A stretch of DNA of 64,000 nt from JACRCT01 sp049841135 (GTDB lineage: Bacteria > Myxococcota > Myxococcia > Myxococcales > UBA5297): positions 930,001-994,000 of the forward strand of contig JASGHK010000006.1 in NCBI GenBank assembly GCA_049841135.1. Reading direction: 5' to 3'. Both the position numbers and the translations under genes were made by a program. Under the pieces are notes generated by a model. The model was not told where the DNA came from and made no database searches. It worked only from the letters and a program-made list of their open reading frames with translations. Of this stretch, positions 1 through 9,770 are shown one piece after another; the stretch's first letter is position 1; every line of letters starts with the position of its first letter.

Positions 1-1
1 A

Positions 2-1189
2 TCGAGCAAGGCCGAGCTGCCCGCGACCGGCCCCGTCCTCCTCTCGCCGCCGGCCGCGAGCCAGGACGCCCCGGCGAGACCGGGCACCGAGGTCGTGCCC
101 TGGAAGCCGTCGGTCCCGGCGCCCCGTGCACAGGCTCCGGCCTCGGTCATCGTCCACAACAGCGCGGTCGAGCTGCAGCGCGTCGATCCGCCGGCGCGAC
201 CCGTCTCGCCTTCCGTGGTGCTGGAGGTCGTCTCCGGCCACGACATCGGCCGCAAGGTCTCGATGAAGGGCAACCGGTTGACGGTGGGCCGCGAGGCGCC
301 CTGCGACCTCAAGCTCGCGGACGCGGCCGTTGCGCTCATCCACCTGGAGCTGGTCGACGGGCCCGACGGCCTGGTCCTGCGCGACCTGAGCAGGGGAGCC
401 GGGACGCGGGTCAACGGCAAGGAGGTCGCCAAGACCCTGCTGCGTCCGGGCGACCGGATCGGGCTGGGCCGCTCGATGCTGGTCGTGCGCCGCGGAGCTG
501 AAAGAGCCTCGCCGGCTCGCCGGGCGCTGGAGGCCACCAAGCCCATCTTCAACGCGCTGCGGCCCAAGCGCCTTCCGGCCATCACCCGGAGCTTCCTGAA
601 CCAGTTCCCCGCGGGGCCCTGGCGGAAGGTGGCGGTCGGCTCGATGGCGCTGGCGCTGGTCCTGGCGGCGGCGGCCGTCGTGGTCTCGCGGCGAGGCGCG
701 CAGGAGGAAGGCGGGCCGGTGGCGCCGCGCGTCGGCGACTCGGTGCTCGTCCTGGCCGAAGCCGAGAAGCTCTTCGATGCCAAGCAGTACGACGCCGCGC
801 TGCGCAAGGGGCATGACGCCCAGACGCTGGCCGATGGGCCCGACGTCCGCCGGTTCGTGGAGAGGTGCCGCGAGGCGCTCCAGGTCAAGCGGCAGATCGA
901 CAGCGCCGAGGCTGCGGCGGCGCGGGGGCAGTACGACCTCGCGCTCGCCAAGGGCAAGGCGACCAAGGCCAGCGGAACGCAGGGGGCGCGCCTGGAGGGC
1001 CTGATGAAGACCTGGGCCACGGCGCGCGACGAGACGATCGTCCAGAACGTTCGGCTCGGCGCCCAGGACGGCGACTTCGCCACCGCACGGGCCCTCATCG
1101 TCCACTGCCCGGCCGCGATGCAGGGCACGCTGCTGCACGAGGTGGACGAGCTGGAGTCCGCCGCGCTCGGCGAGAAGCCCAGGCGCTGA
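2..1189 (+). CDS. FHA-domain, membrane-anchored TPR-like protein (5' end outside window)
   Basis: The reading frame is open from the left edge, so the true start lies outside the window; a GTG at 95 is the first in-frame start candidate seen. A Pro/Ala-rich linker leads into a forkhead-associated domain (roughly residues 45-135 counted from 95) with the expected VGR, a His in the phosphopeptide loop and the TRVNG strand. One transmembrane helix follows (about 185-205), then a C-terminal helical region with repeated AEKLFDAKQYDAAL-type helices resembling TPRs. FHA domains bind phosphothreonine, so a role in Ser/Thr-kinase signalling or secretion regulation is likely, but no partner gene is visible. 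Domain assignment is confident; specific function is unknown. Confidence 0.8.
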   Translation, partial: SSKAELPATGPVLLSPPAASQDAPARPGTEVVPWKPSVPAPRAQAPASVIVHNSAVELQRVDPPARPVSPSVVLEVVSGHDIGRKVSMKGNRLTVGREAPCDLKLADAAVALIHLELVDGPDGLVLRDLSRGAGTRVNGKEVAKTLLRPGDRIGLGRSMLVVRRGAERASPARRALEATKPIFNALRPKRLPAITRSFLNQFPAGPWRKVAVGSMALALVLAAAAVVVSRRGAQEEGGPVAPRVGDSVLVLAEAEKLFDAKQYDAALRKGHDAQTLADGPDVRRFVERCREALQVKRQIDSAEAAAARGQYDLALAKGKATKASGTQGARLEGLMKTWATARDETIVQNVRLGAQDGDFATARALIVHCPAAMQGTLLHEVDELESAALGEKPRR

Positions 1190-1226
1190 GCACTCGGGTC
1201 TGCCCAAGGATCGGAACCCCAAAAGA

Positions 1227-1264
1227 GCACGCCCGATCTCCAGGGGGCGGGAGACCGGGCGTGC
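1227..1264. terminator. Bidirectional rho-independent terminator candidate
   Basis: The arms GCACGCCCG and CGGGCGTGC enclose a second ATCTCC/GGGAGA pairing. The hairpin lies between the convergent FHA gene and the four-repeat secreted protein, with a CCCCAAAA stretch on its left that reads as a T-tract for the minus strand. Confidence 0.6.
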
Positions 1265-1284
1265 CTTGCCGCACCTTGCTCGGC

Positions 1285-2049
1285 TCAGCGCCGGCGCGGG
1301 GGCATGTCGCTGGGCAGGCAGGCCGCGCTCTGGCCCTCGGGGCCGGTGCGGCAGGAACCCGTCACGCTGCGTCCGTCGAGGGAGAACGAGCAGGAGTCGC
1401 CGTCGCGCAGGCTCTTGCAGGCGTCCAGGGCTGCCGCCGGTGGGCCGTGGTGACCGCCGTGCGGCGGCAGGTCGTTCGGGGCGCACGCGGCGGGCTTGTC
1501 GGCGGGGCCGCGGCAGGTCCCGTTCATGGTGCGGCCATCGAAGGCAAAGGAGCAGCTGTCGCCGACCTTGAGGCTCGCGCAGGCGGCGAGCGCCTCCAGC
1601 GGCGGCTGCATCGCGCCGCGGTGACCGCCGTGCCGCGGCAGGTCCGCTGGAGCGCAGCCCATCGCGCCGCCGTCGGGGCCGGTGCGGCAGGAGCCCTTCA
1701 CCTCGCGGCCGTCGTGGTCGAAGGAGCAGGTGTCGCCGTCACGCAGGTTCTTGCACGCGTCCAGGGCCTGCTGGGGCGGGCCGCGGTGTCCGTCGTCAGG
1801 CGGCGGCAGGTCGTTGGGCGCGCAGGCGGCGGGCTTGTCGGCCGGGCCGCGGCAGGTGCCCTGGACGGTGCGCCCGTCGATGGAGAAGGTGCAGGCCTCG
1901 CCCGCCTTGAGGCTCTTGCACGCGTCGATCGCCTCCTGCGGGGGGCGATGTCCGGGGCCGCCGGGACCGCCGCGCGGCTGCGCCGAGGCAACGGCTGCAG
2001 TGAGGAGAACGGCGGCACCGACCAACGAGAGCGTCCATCCCATCTTCAT
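1285..2049 (-). CDS. Secreted four-repeat protein, function unknown
   Basis: The 254-residue product starts with a clear signal peptide (MKMGWTLSLVGAAVLLTAAV, cleavage after ASA). The mature protein is almost entirely four tandem repeats of about 55 residues. Each has the pattern ALxACxSLxxGDxCSFxxDGRxxxGxCRxxxxxxxAC.PxDLP, with four conserved cysteines and Gly/His/Pro-rich spacers. The cysteines suggest disulfide-stabilised small modules in the periplasm or outside the cell. Repeats 1 and 3 (CRGPADKPAACAPNDLP) are more alike, as are 2 and 4 (CRTGP), which suggests duplication of a two-repeat unit. I do not recognise the family by name. The start is set by the signal peptide and a nearby purine-rich GGAGGAAGC. 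Confidence 0.8.
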   Translation of the reverse strand: MKMGWTLSLVGAAVLLTAAVASAQPRGGPGGPGHRPPQEAIDACKSLKAGEACTFSIDGRTVQGTCRGPADKPAACAPNDLPPPDDGHRGPPQQALDACKNLRDGDTCSFDHDGREVKGSCRTGPDGGAMGCAPADLPRHGGHRGAMQPPLEALAACASLKVGDSCSFAFDGRTMNGTCRGPADKPAACAPNDLPPHGGHHGPPAAALDACKSLRDGDSCSFSLDGRSVTGSCRTGPEGQSAACLPSDMPPRRR

Positions 2050-2128
2050 GGCTTCCTCCGGGTTCGAGCTTCGAACCAGAGGACCGCGTGCCGTGCCGAA
2101 GTGTTAGTCCCAACGTCGCGGAGAGCGT

Positions 2129-2162
2129 CCCGAAGCCCAAAGCCCGAAGCCCGAAGCCCGAA
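2129..2162. repeat. Short CCCGAAG heptamer repeat tract
   Basis: Imperfect tandem copies of CCCGAAG/CCCAAAG fill the space directly against the stop codon of the downstream minus-strand gene. A second tract of the same unit sits at 10996-11026, again touching a stop codon. Confidence 0.6.
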
Positions 2163-2735
2163 TCAGGGTGGGCTCCACGGCTTGCCCGTCTCGCAGTCGA
2201 CGTGGGCGAGCCGCACGTTCCTGGCGGTCAGCTCGACGGTGCCGAAGACGATGGGCAGGTGGAATCGCCGCGGGCCGCACGAGCCGGGATTGAAGACGGT
2301 GACTCCGCGCTCCTGGGCGAGGAAGGGCACGTGCGAGTGGCCGCAGACGACCAGGGTGGCTCCTGCCTCTCGGGCCAGCTTCGCGGCGTCCGCGCGCAGC
2401 CGCGGGCCGGCGACCCCGACGTGCAGGAGCAGGATGCGCACCTTGAGCTGGTCGCCGCTGACGAGGTCGAGCGTGAGGACGTCGGGGAGCGAAGGCCCGT
2501 GCTCGTCGATGTTGCCGCGCACCGCATGGACCGGGGCGATGGCCGCCAGCTCCTTCAGCACCGCTTCGTCGCCGACGTCGCCGGCGTGGAGGATGCCGTC
2601 GGGCCTCAGGGCCGCCAGCTGCGCGGCGAGCGAGGGATGCGGGCGGGAGTGGGTGTCGGCCACGACCGCCAGGCGGAACGTGTCGTCGGGTCGGATGGAG
2701 AGCTTCTCGGACTTCTGCAGCAGCTTGGACGCCAT
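2163..2735 (-). CDS. YfcE/MJ0936-type metallophosphoesterase
   Basis: The 190-residue product has the compact phosphoesterase motif series in order: DTH near the N-terminus, GDVGD, GNID, and GHSH followed by NPGS near the C-terminus. This is the Vps29/YfcE/MJ0936 family of small binuclear-metal phosphodiesterases. These enzymes hydrolyse phosphodiester bonds with Mn or similar metals in the cytoplasm; the physiological substrate is generally unknown. The length is typical. It has no signal peptide. It follows the ECF-sigma operon on the same strand but is separated from it by about 40 bp, so co-transcription is possible. Confidence 0.88.
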   Translation of the reverse strand: MASKLLQKSEKLSIRPDDTFRLAVVADTHSRPHPSLAAQLAALRPDGILHAGDVGDEAVLKELAAIAPVHAVRGNIDEHGPSLPDVLTLDLVSGDQLKVRILLLHVGVAGPRLRADAAKLAREAGATLVVCGHSHVPFLAQERGVTVFNPGSCGPRRFHLPIVFGTVELTARNVRLAHVDCETGKPWSPP

Positions 2736-2774
2736 GCCGCGAGCCTAGGACCTCCGGGCCGCCGGCGAGAAGCA

Positions 2775-3253
2775 TCAATCCCTGGGAGGAGGCTCCGTCG
2801 GCCCGGGGCCGCCCGGTGGGGGCAGCGGAGGAGGAGGAAGCATCCCCGGACCCGGTCCCGGTCCTGCGCCGGGGCCTGGACCGTGTCCGTGACGGCCGGG
2901 AGGCGGGAGGCTGCGCTTGAGCTCCTCGAGGCGAAGCTTCTGCTCCGCGGTCAGGATCTCGGCCGAGCTCGCGGTCGATGACCTCCTGCACGGCGCGCAC
3001 GCGCGGCATCGTCTCCTGGACGATGGCATCGAGCTTCCGGGCGGTGCTTCTCGAAGACGGCCTTGGTCTTCGCTTCCTGCTCCGGGGTGAGCCCGAGGCG
3101 GTGGAAGAGCTCCATCCCCGGCGGGCGGGGCGGCATCGGGGAGTTCGGTGCGCCGAGATAGCGGACCAGCCCTGCGCCGGCGAAGGCGCCGACCAGGAAC
3201 ATCCCGGCGAGCACGACGAAGGCCCTCAGGCGCATGCGGCCAAGCTCGGTCAT
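2775..3253 (-). CDS. CpxP-like periplasmic (heavy-metal sensor type) protein, frameshifted twice
   Basis: The start MTELGRMRLRAFVVLAGMFL is an ATGA overlap with the upstream gene. It gives an N-terminal membrane anchor, then a helical RLGLTPEQEAKTKAVFEKHRP segment. After two single-base shifts, near 3031-3037 and 2961-2970, the protein continues as a VQETMPRVRAVQEVIDREL segment and a LTAEQKLRLEELKRSL helix, ending in a Gly/Pro/His-rich tail. The LTPEQ...LTAEQ double helix is the signature of CpxP/Spy/CnrX-like periplasmic sensors. The span of 479 bases equals 159 codons plus two extra bases, exactly what two insertions predict. It probably senses envelope or metal stress for the ECF sigma factor of the same operon. 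Confidence 0.7.
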
Positions 3254-3591
3254 GGCGTCCTCCCGAAGGTCGTGAGCACGTCCGCGGCCGAGGTCGGCCC
3301 TTCGCCAGACGCCCACGACAGGAGCGTCGTGCCCGGATCGGCGGTGGTCTCCCCGTCGCTCGAAACGGTCGAGGACGAACTAGTCAGCAGCGAAGGGGCC
3401 CAGGCGAGCAGCGCGAGGGAGGCCGCCAAGGCCAGCGCCGGTCGCCAGAAGCGGACCGCGAGGCCCAGCGAGTCGGGCGGGCGCTGCGCGACGGCCTTGG
3501 CCGCCAGCGATCGCACCATCCGCTCGAAGCGCAGCTCGTCCCGCGTCGGGTCCAGCGCGGACAAATCCAGCTTGTCGTCATCGGTCGTCAT
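3250..3591 (-). CDS. Small single-pass membrane protein, putative anti-sigma factor
   Basis: The 113-residue product has an acidic N-terminal cytoplasmic part of about 45 residues and one transmembrane segment (about 50-68, RPALALAASLALLAWAPSLL). A Ser/Thr-rich periplasmic tail follows. Its start overlaps the end of the sigma-factor gene and its stop overlaps the start of the CpxP-like gene (ATGA), so the three are translationally coupled. Position and topology fit an anti-sigma factor of the minimal, non-zinc type. No sequence motif proves this, so it is an inference from context. Confidence 0.6.
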   Translation of the reverse strand: MTTDDDKLDLSALDPTRDELRFERMVRSLAAKAVAQRPPDSLGLAVRFWRPALALAASLALLAWAPSLLTSSSSTVSSDGETTADPGTTLLSWASGEGPTSAADVLTTFGRTP

Positions 3592-4160
3592 GACGCTCCT
3601 CCTTCTGCTGCAGCTGCGGCTGCTGCTGAGCGGCCTCGGCCAGCAGGGCCCGCAGCGTCTTTCGCGCCTGGAAGAGGTGCTGCCGCGACATCACTTCCGA
3701 GATGCCAAGCAAGGCGGCGATTCTCCGGGTGCGTCCAGCCTTCCAGGTCGTGCAACAACACCACCTCGCGCTGGGCGGCGCTCACCTGCGAGAGGGCCGC
3801 CACCAGGCGCTCCTTCTCCCCAGCGACCTCGAGCGCCTGCGCGCTCTGCGGCCGGTTCTCGTTCGCCCGCTCTGCCGTGCGCGAGCGCAGCTTGTTGGAC
3901 TCCAAGGCGTTGAGCGCCCGGTTGCGCACGATCTGAACCAGCCAGCCCGCGAAGCGCTCCGGCTCGCGGCAGGTGTCCAGGCGCTGGAACGCCACCAGGA
4001 GCGACTCCTGGGCGACGTCCTCCGCCTCGGCCGCGCTCTGCAGGACGGCCAGCGCCACGGAGTACGCCGCGCGGAAATGCCGGCGCACCAGCGCCTCGAA
4101 GGCGGCCGCTTCGCCTCGTTGCGCTCGGCCCACCAGGGCCGCTGTGTCGTCCAGGGTCAC
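3578..4160 (-). CDS. ECF RNA polymerase sigma factor, frameshifted
   Basis: Region 2 (LVRRHFRAAYSVALAVLQ, then EAEDVAQESLLVAF and FAGWLVQIVRNRALN) and the beginning of region 4 (REVVLLHDLEGWTH) are typical of sigma-70 ECF factors. After EGWTH the frame breaks at 3719-3725, where GAGATC appears as GAGAATC. Removing one A restores the conserved region 4 helix (EIAALLGISEVMSRQHLFQARKTL split by that site) and a stop overlapping the next gene. The span is 194 codons plus one base. Translation starts at a GTG. It directs transcription of a stress regulon, likely controlled by the two downstream membrane proteins. Confidence 0.85.
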
Positions 4161-4401
4161 GCCGAACGGGAGACAGGTGAGGTGGTGCGTCCGTTATCCA
4201 GCCAGCAAGTTCGCGTCTGAAGTCGCTAGGTTACGCCGAGTGAGGCGCATGCCGAACATCGAGAGCGTCGAAGGGCGGTCGACCAGGCGGGGGACGGTCT
4301 GCTCCCAGCCTAGATTCCCAAGCGTCCCTGCGGTAGCTTGCCGCCGCTTTCAACCAGCCCGCATCTCGCGGGCACATCTACGAACCCCAAGGAGGTTGTC
4401 G

Positions 4402-5688
<1,287 letters not shown>

Positions 5689-5714
5689 CCACGCATCGAC
5701 TGCCATGAAGGTTC

Positions 5715-5753
5715 GAACGGCCGCCCCACAGACGGGGTGGCCGTTCTTCGTTT
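5715..5753 (+). terminator. Rho-independent terminator of eno
   Basis: The perfect arms GAACGGCC and GGCCGTTC enclose an inner CCCC/GGGG pairing, followed by TTCGTTT. It lies 27 bp after the enolase stop. Confidence 0.85.
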
Positions 5754-6053
5754 CGGGGCGGGTCCCTTGCGACTTGGGGCGGGGTCGCAAGGCCCTCGGC
5801 GTGCCGAAAGCAGACACGCCTGGGCGTCGAAGTCGCGGATGGGTAACCACAGTGCCCACCCGTCCCACCGAGCGCTCGAACGCTCGCTCGGCTTGCAGCC
5901 GTGGAAAAGCCGAAGAAGGCGCGAGAGTTCGGAGCAGCCAGCGGCCAGGGCTGCGGCGGCGAATGGCTCCCGAGCTTCGGTTGGCCTCCGCGATGCATCG
6001 TCGGGAGCAGCGAACGAAAGCCGAGCCGAATCGGAAGGGAAAGGGAGGACGTC
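5754..6053. other. Non-coding stretch between eno terminator and small ORF
   Basis: No convincing gene, repeat or RNA was seen here. The open frames lack family resemblance and codon bias. It may hold the promoter of the small gene that follows. Confidence 0.4.
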
Positions 6054-6200
6054 ATGGTCGGCCTGATCACGAGCCGCGATGTGCTCCTGAACTTCCGCAC
6101 CATCTGGCGCGAGTTCGGTCCGATGGTGGCGCTCTCGTGCATCGCTGCCTTGCTGCGCCGAAAGCGGACGACCTTCCTGGACGTGGCGTGCAAGGGGTGA
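6054..6200 (+). CDS. Small 48-residue hypothetical protein
   Basis: An ATG preceded at 5 bases by GGGAGG opens a 48-codon frame. The protein has one amphipathic-to-hydrophobic helix (EFGPMVALSCIAALL), a basic RRKR patch and a C-terminal TTFLDVACKG. The ribosome-binding site, the isolated position between two genes and the compact helix-basic-tail layout suggest a real small protein, perhaps membrane-peripheral. I do not recognise the family. Confidence 0.5.
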   Translation: MVGLITSRDVLLNFRTIWREFGPMVALSCIAALLRRKRTTFLDVACKG

Positions 6201-6332
6201 TGTGAGGCGAGGCGGCGAGAGACCACACTTCCAGCTCCCCGCCAGAAATCGTTCCTCCAGCGCGGACGGAGCATCCCGCGTCCAGCGCAGCCGTCTTGCC
6301 CGCCCGCCTCCGTGAGGGCGAAACTGCCGCCC

Positions 6333-7013
6333 ATGGAAGTGCTCCCGGGCATCATCGCTACCACCGTGGCCGTCGCCGCCTTGGGCCTGGTGTTCGTCCT
6401 GCTGGCCCCGAGCGTCCTTCTGGCCCTCAAGCCGGCCTGGCTCACCCAGCGCTTCCGCGGCGCCAGCGAGCCGAGCGCGGTGGATCTCTGGAAGAAGCTC
6501 GAGCCGACGGTGCAGGAGGTCGAGAAGCTGGGCCTGCAGCGCCTGGGCGTGCGCAGCGAGTGGGCGGGGCCGCTCAAGTCGGGGCTGCGCGAGAGCTGCG
6601 AGCTGGGCTCGAGCACGCTGCGGGTCTTCGCGACCGTCGGCATGCTCTCCAAGCGCAAGAAGGTGCCGTTCCTCTACCTGCTCACGCCGTTCAAGGACGG
6701 CGCGGTCGTCTTCACCGCGACCAGCACCTCGCACCTGGCGACCCTCGCCGACGACTTCGCCTACGGATTGCTCCAGGGCACGGCGGCGGAGCTGCTCCAG
6801 GTCCACCACGCCCGGGTGCAGCTGCTGGTCCAGGCGGGCCGCGTGGTCGCCCCCGACTTCGACGAGCAGGGCCGCCTCGAGGCCTGCCGCGCCTTCTACG
6901 CGCACCCGCGCATCCGGGCGCGGATGAAGAAGACCGCCTGGCTCATCGCGCTGCAGCTCGCCGCGGTGTCGGCCTGCATCTCGCTCGTCATGTTCAAGCT
7001 GTTTGGGGCGTGA
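6333..7013 (+). CDS. Membrane-anchored hypothetical protein
   Basis: The roughly 226-residue protein has an N-terminal transmembrane helix (LPGIIATTVAVAALGLVFVL) and a C-terminal one (TAWLIALQLAAVSACISLVM). Between them is a soluble domain of about 165 residues with no motif I recognise; two membrane-spanning ends would place it on one face of the membrane. A GTG at 6312 would add seven residues, but the ATG at 6333 has the better upstream purine tract. The 3' end overlaps the convergent MFS gene by 20 bp. Confidence 0.65.
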   Translation: MEVLPGIIATTVAVAALGLVFVLLAPSVLLALKPAWLTQRFRGASEPSAVDLWKKLEPTVQEVEKLGLQRLGVRSEWAGPLKSGLRESCELGSSTLRVFATVGMLSKRKKVPFLYLLTPFKDGAVVFTATSTSHLATLADDFAYGLLQGTAAELLQVHHARVQLLVQAGRVVAPDFDEQGRLEACRAFYAHPRIRARMKKTAWLIALQLAAVSACISLVMFKLFGA

Positions 7014-8241
7014 CGGGTCGCGCCGCGGCCTGGCGCTGCCTGCGCATGTGGTAGGCGGCGAGCAGCGCGGACCCGGAGCCGGCGGCCACCAGGCAGCCGA
7101 GCCAGACCGACGAGAGCCCGAAGGTCTCGATGAGCGAGCCAGCGAGGAGCGGGCCCAGGATGAAGCCCGCGCCGACGACCAGCGACATCAACCCCTGCAG
7201 CCGCGCGCGGTGGGAGCTGGGCGATTGGTCGGAGACGTAGATGCGCCAGTGGTTGGCGACCAGCACCTCGCCGAAGGACCAGACGATCGTGGTGGCGATG
7301 AGCCCGGGGACGCCCTGGACGAGCCCGACGGCGCCGAAGCCAACGGCGTAGAGCGCGCCGCCGAAGGCGATCTGCAGGAGCGAAGGGTAGGTCAGCCGCG
7401 CGGTGAGGAAGGTCGCCAGCACCACCGCGAGGCCGTTGACGCCCATCGCCACGCCATAGGCTCGCGGCCCGGCCTCGTCGCCCAGCAGCAGCCTGGCCTC
7501 GAGCGGCAGCGAGAAGCTGGACTGGACGTAGGTGACCGAGAGCAGGACCAGCGCCACCCCGAGCGGCAGCAGCTGGGGCCGGGCGCGGGCGACCGACCAG
7601 AGCGAGCCCTCGATCGGCCTCTCCGCGTCGGGCTCCTTGCCGCGGTCGTGGCCCAGGGTCTCGGGGACGAAGAAGAGCACGACCAGCGCGGAGCCGAAGG
7701 TGGCGAGCGCGTTGCCCAGGAAGATCCACGGCAGGTGGTCGCGGTAGAGCAGCCCGGCCAGGAGCGGCCCGACGGCGAAGCCCAGGTTCAGCCCCAGGTA
7801 CAGCAGCGAGATGGCCTTCGCCCGGCGCTCGCCCGAGGCGAGGTCGGCGGCCATCGCCGACAGCGCCGGGTCCGCGGCGGCGGTGAGGGTGCGGCTGGCG
7901 ATGATGAGCCACACGAGCGTCAGCGACGGCTCGAAGAGCGCGCAGGGGACGAGCAGCAGGGCGCTGGCCGCGCGCGAGAGGACGAAGACACGCTTGCGGC
8001 CGTAGCGGTCCGCCAGGCGGCCGCCCAGCGCGGTCCCGGGCATGTAGGCGAAGACGGCGAGGGAGACGTAGACGCCGGCGACCGCGGCCGACAGCCCCAG
8101 CCGGTCGGTGAGCAGCAGCGTCAGCAGCGGCCAGACGAAGTTGCCGGCGTAGTTGACGACGTTGCCGACGAACAGCGCCCAGATCGGCCTCGGCAGGTCG
8201 GCGAACGGCGAGCGCAGGCGCTGGAGGATGGTGGACTGCAT
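6994..8241 (-). CDS. MFS transporter (drug/sugar exporter type)
   Basis: The 415-residue product has twelve predicted transmembrane helices in two halves. The loop between helices 2 and 3 reads GGRLADRYGRKRVF, the MFS signature GxLaDrxGrkr. The second half begins near residue 210 after an acidic loop (ETLGHDRGKEPDAERP). It probably exports a small hydrophobic compound with proton exchange across the inner membrane; the substrate cannot be told. The start ATG at 8241 (MQSTILQRL) puts the first helix directly after a short amphipathic lead. Confidence 0.88.
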   Translation of the reverse strand: MQSTILQRLRSPFADLPRPIWALFVGNVVNYAGNFVWPLLTLLLTDRLGLSAAVAGVYVSLAVFAYMPGTALGGRLADRYGRKRVFVLSRAASALLLVPCALFEPSLTLVWLIIASRTLTAAADPALSAMAADLASGERRAKAISLLYLGLNLGFAVGPLLAGLLYRDHLPWIFLGNALATFGSALVVLFFVPETLGHDRGKEPDAERPIEGSLWSVARARPQLLPLGVALVLLSVTYVQSSFSLPLEARLLLGDEAGPRAYGVAMGVNGLAVVLATFLTARLTYPSLLQIAFGGALYAVGFGAVGLVQGVPGLIATTIVWSFGEVLVANHWRIYVSDQSPSSHRARLQGLMSLVVGAGFILGPLLAGSLIETFGLSSVWLGCLVAAGSGSALLAAYHMRRQRQAAARPVTPQTA

Positions 8242-8287
8242 CGGGGCCGCAGAGAGTACCGTCTCGCGCTGGCCCGGAGGAAAGGAA

Positions 8288-8325
8288 GAAGGCCCCAGGC
8301 CCGCGCCGGCGGTCCTGGAGCCTTC
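8288..8325 (-). terminator. Terminator after rhodanese gene
   Basis: The arms GAAGGC/GCCTTC with an inner CCAGG/CCTGG pairing lie 24 bp past the rhodanese stop. Read on the minus strand they are followed by TTCTTCCTTT. Confidence 0.75.
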
Positions 8326-8348
8326 GGTCTCGAGAGGATGCCTGGACG

Positions 8349-8777
8349 CTAGGTCGTCGGCTTGGCCGTCTTCTGCCCGGCCTCCTTCCAGCCCTTGATG
8401 CCCGACGGCAGGACCGAGACGTTGGTGTACCCCGCCTTCGCGGCGCGTTCGGCGGCGACGTGCGAGGCCTTGCACTTCTCGTTGGCGCAGTAGAAGACGA
8501 GCGGAGCGTCCTTGACCGGCGTCAGCTCCTTCTCGACGTCGTACTGCGAGGCCGAGGTGAGCATCGCCGCGCCGGGGATGACGCCCTGCTCGGTGCGCGT
8601 CTTCTCCGAGTTCGCGTCGTAGACGTAGACCGACATCTTCTTCTGCAGGTCGGCCAGCGCCACGACATCCACCTTCTTGATCTCGACCGAGGCCGTCCCT
8701 TCGTGCCCGTCGCACGCCAGGGCCTGCACGGGGACCGAGATCGCCACCACCGCTACCGCCGCCAGCATCGCCTTCAT
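8349..8777 (-). CDS. Exported rhodanese-like protein
   Basis: The 142-residue product has a signal peptide (MKAMLAAVAVVAISVPVQA) followed by one rhodanese fold. The pattern VYVYDANSEKTRTEQGVIPGA and the active-site loop FYCANEKCKAS, with Cys in the catalytic position, are characteristic. The C-terminus is GIKGWKEAGQ. Single-domain periplasmic rhodaneses handle sulfane sulfur or thiol redox chemistry. It is transcribed alone and ends at its own terminator. Confidence 0.85.
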   Translation of the reverse strand: MKAMLAAVAVVAISVPVQALACDGHEGTASVEIKKVDVVALADLQKKMSVYVYDANSEKTRTEQGVIPGAAMLTSASQYDVEKELTPVKDAPLVFYCANEKCKASHVAAERAAKAGYTNVSVLPSGIKGWKEAGQKTAKPTT

Positions 8778-8958
8778 GTGCTGCCTCCGAGTCGCTCGAG
8801 GTCCATGCCTCCGGAAGTCCCGCAGGAGGTGCGTCAGAGATGTCGTCGACGGATGAAGCGTTGCGCGTGGCTCCCGGGTGGGGGGCCGCGCGCAACGCCA
8901 AGGGGTTCTCAGTCCCATCCCATCGAGGCGGGTGGAGTCGTCCGAGCGTCCGGTGAGA

Positions 8959-9660
8959 TCAGCCGGGAGGCGGCCGCGAGGTCGCGGTCAGCTTCTGCTG
9001 GATGCGCTGCCAGGCCTGGTATGAGGCCTGGTAGTTGGTCTGCTTGGTCGTGACCTCCCGGCGGGCGGTCGTGACGGCGTCCTCGGCCTTGGCGGTGGCG
9101 TCTTGGAACTCGGCCGGCTTGTACTTGCCTGCGGCCGGGTCGTTGGCGTTCTTGAGCGCCTCGTACTTGGAGTTCTCCAGCTGAGCCCGGGCGAGCGTGA
9201 GCTCGTCCTGCTGCAGGGTGCGCTGGGCATTCGCGAGCTCGACCTGTGCCTTGGCTGACTGCACGCGCGCCTGCTCCACCTGGTGTCGGGACTCGGCCGC
9301 GCTCAGGTCAGCCTTCGCCTGGCTCTCGGTCTGCTGGTTGCGCGCCTCGCGTGCCGCCTTGAGGCGGGCATTGATGGCGTTGATCTGCTGGTCGATGACC
9401 TTGGACTGGGCCTGGGCGGCGTTCAGCTCGTTCTGAGCGTCGCGCACGGCCACCTCGGCCCTCGCCACCTGCTGGTCGGCCTGGGCGACCTGCGACCGCA
9501 TCTGGTTGACCTTCCCGAGCTGATCGGGCGAGAGCCGCGCCACCTGCAAGTCGTCGACGGTCGGGCCGCCGCTGCCGCCGATGCCCATGTCTTTGCGCAC
9601 CGAGGCGCACCCGGCGACCAAGAGCGCGGCCGCACCCACGGCCAAGAGCTTCCTGTCCAT
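8959..9660 (-). CDS. Coiled-coil outer-envelope lipoprotein
   Basis: The 233-residue product begins MDRKLLAVGAAALLVAGC, a signal peptide with lipobox VAGC. A continuous Ala/Gln/Lys-rich coiled coil (about residues 45-190) follows, interrupted by a short NDPAAGKYKP break and ending in a second helical pair. GGGAGG 5 bases before the ATG fixes the start. The layout resembles periplasm-spanning lipoproteins of the OprI/Lpp or DUF4398 kind, which tether the outer membrane. A structural role is inferred; no enzymatic motif is seen. Confidence 0.75.
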   Translation of the reverse strand: MDRKLLAVGAAALLVAGCASVRKDMGIGGSGGPTVDDLQVARLSPDQLGKVNQMRSQVAQADQQVARAEVAVRDAQNELNAAQAQSKVIDQQINAINARLKAAREARNQQTESQAKADLSAAESRHQVEQARVQSAKAQVELANAQRTLQQDELTLARAQLENSKYEALKNANDPAAGKYKPAEFQDATAKAEDAVTTARREVTTKQTNYQASYQAWQRIQQKLTATSRPPPG

Positions 9661-9770
9661 GTGTCCTCCCGGCGCTCGCGCGCCCCTGCTGGGAACGCTA
9701 GGGATCACGCCCGCGACCGCAAACCCCTGCGGGCGCTCCAGTGCGTGGTAGCGTCGCCCCGGACGACGCC

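Noticed and set aside
5711..5750. tRNA-like T-arm (GGTTCGAAC)
   Set aside because: No acceptor or anticodon arms; the sequence is part of the enolase terminator hairpin.
9741..9770. Upstream GTG start for rseP
   Set aside because: It would add MRGSVAPDDA before the first membrane helix and has no better ribosome site than ATG 9771.
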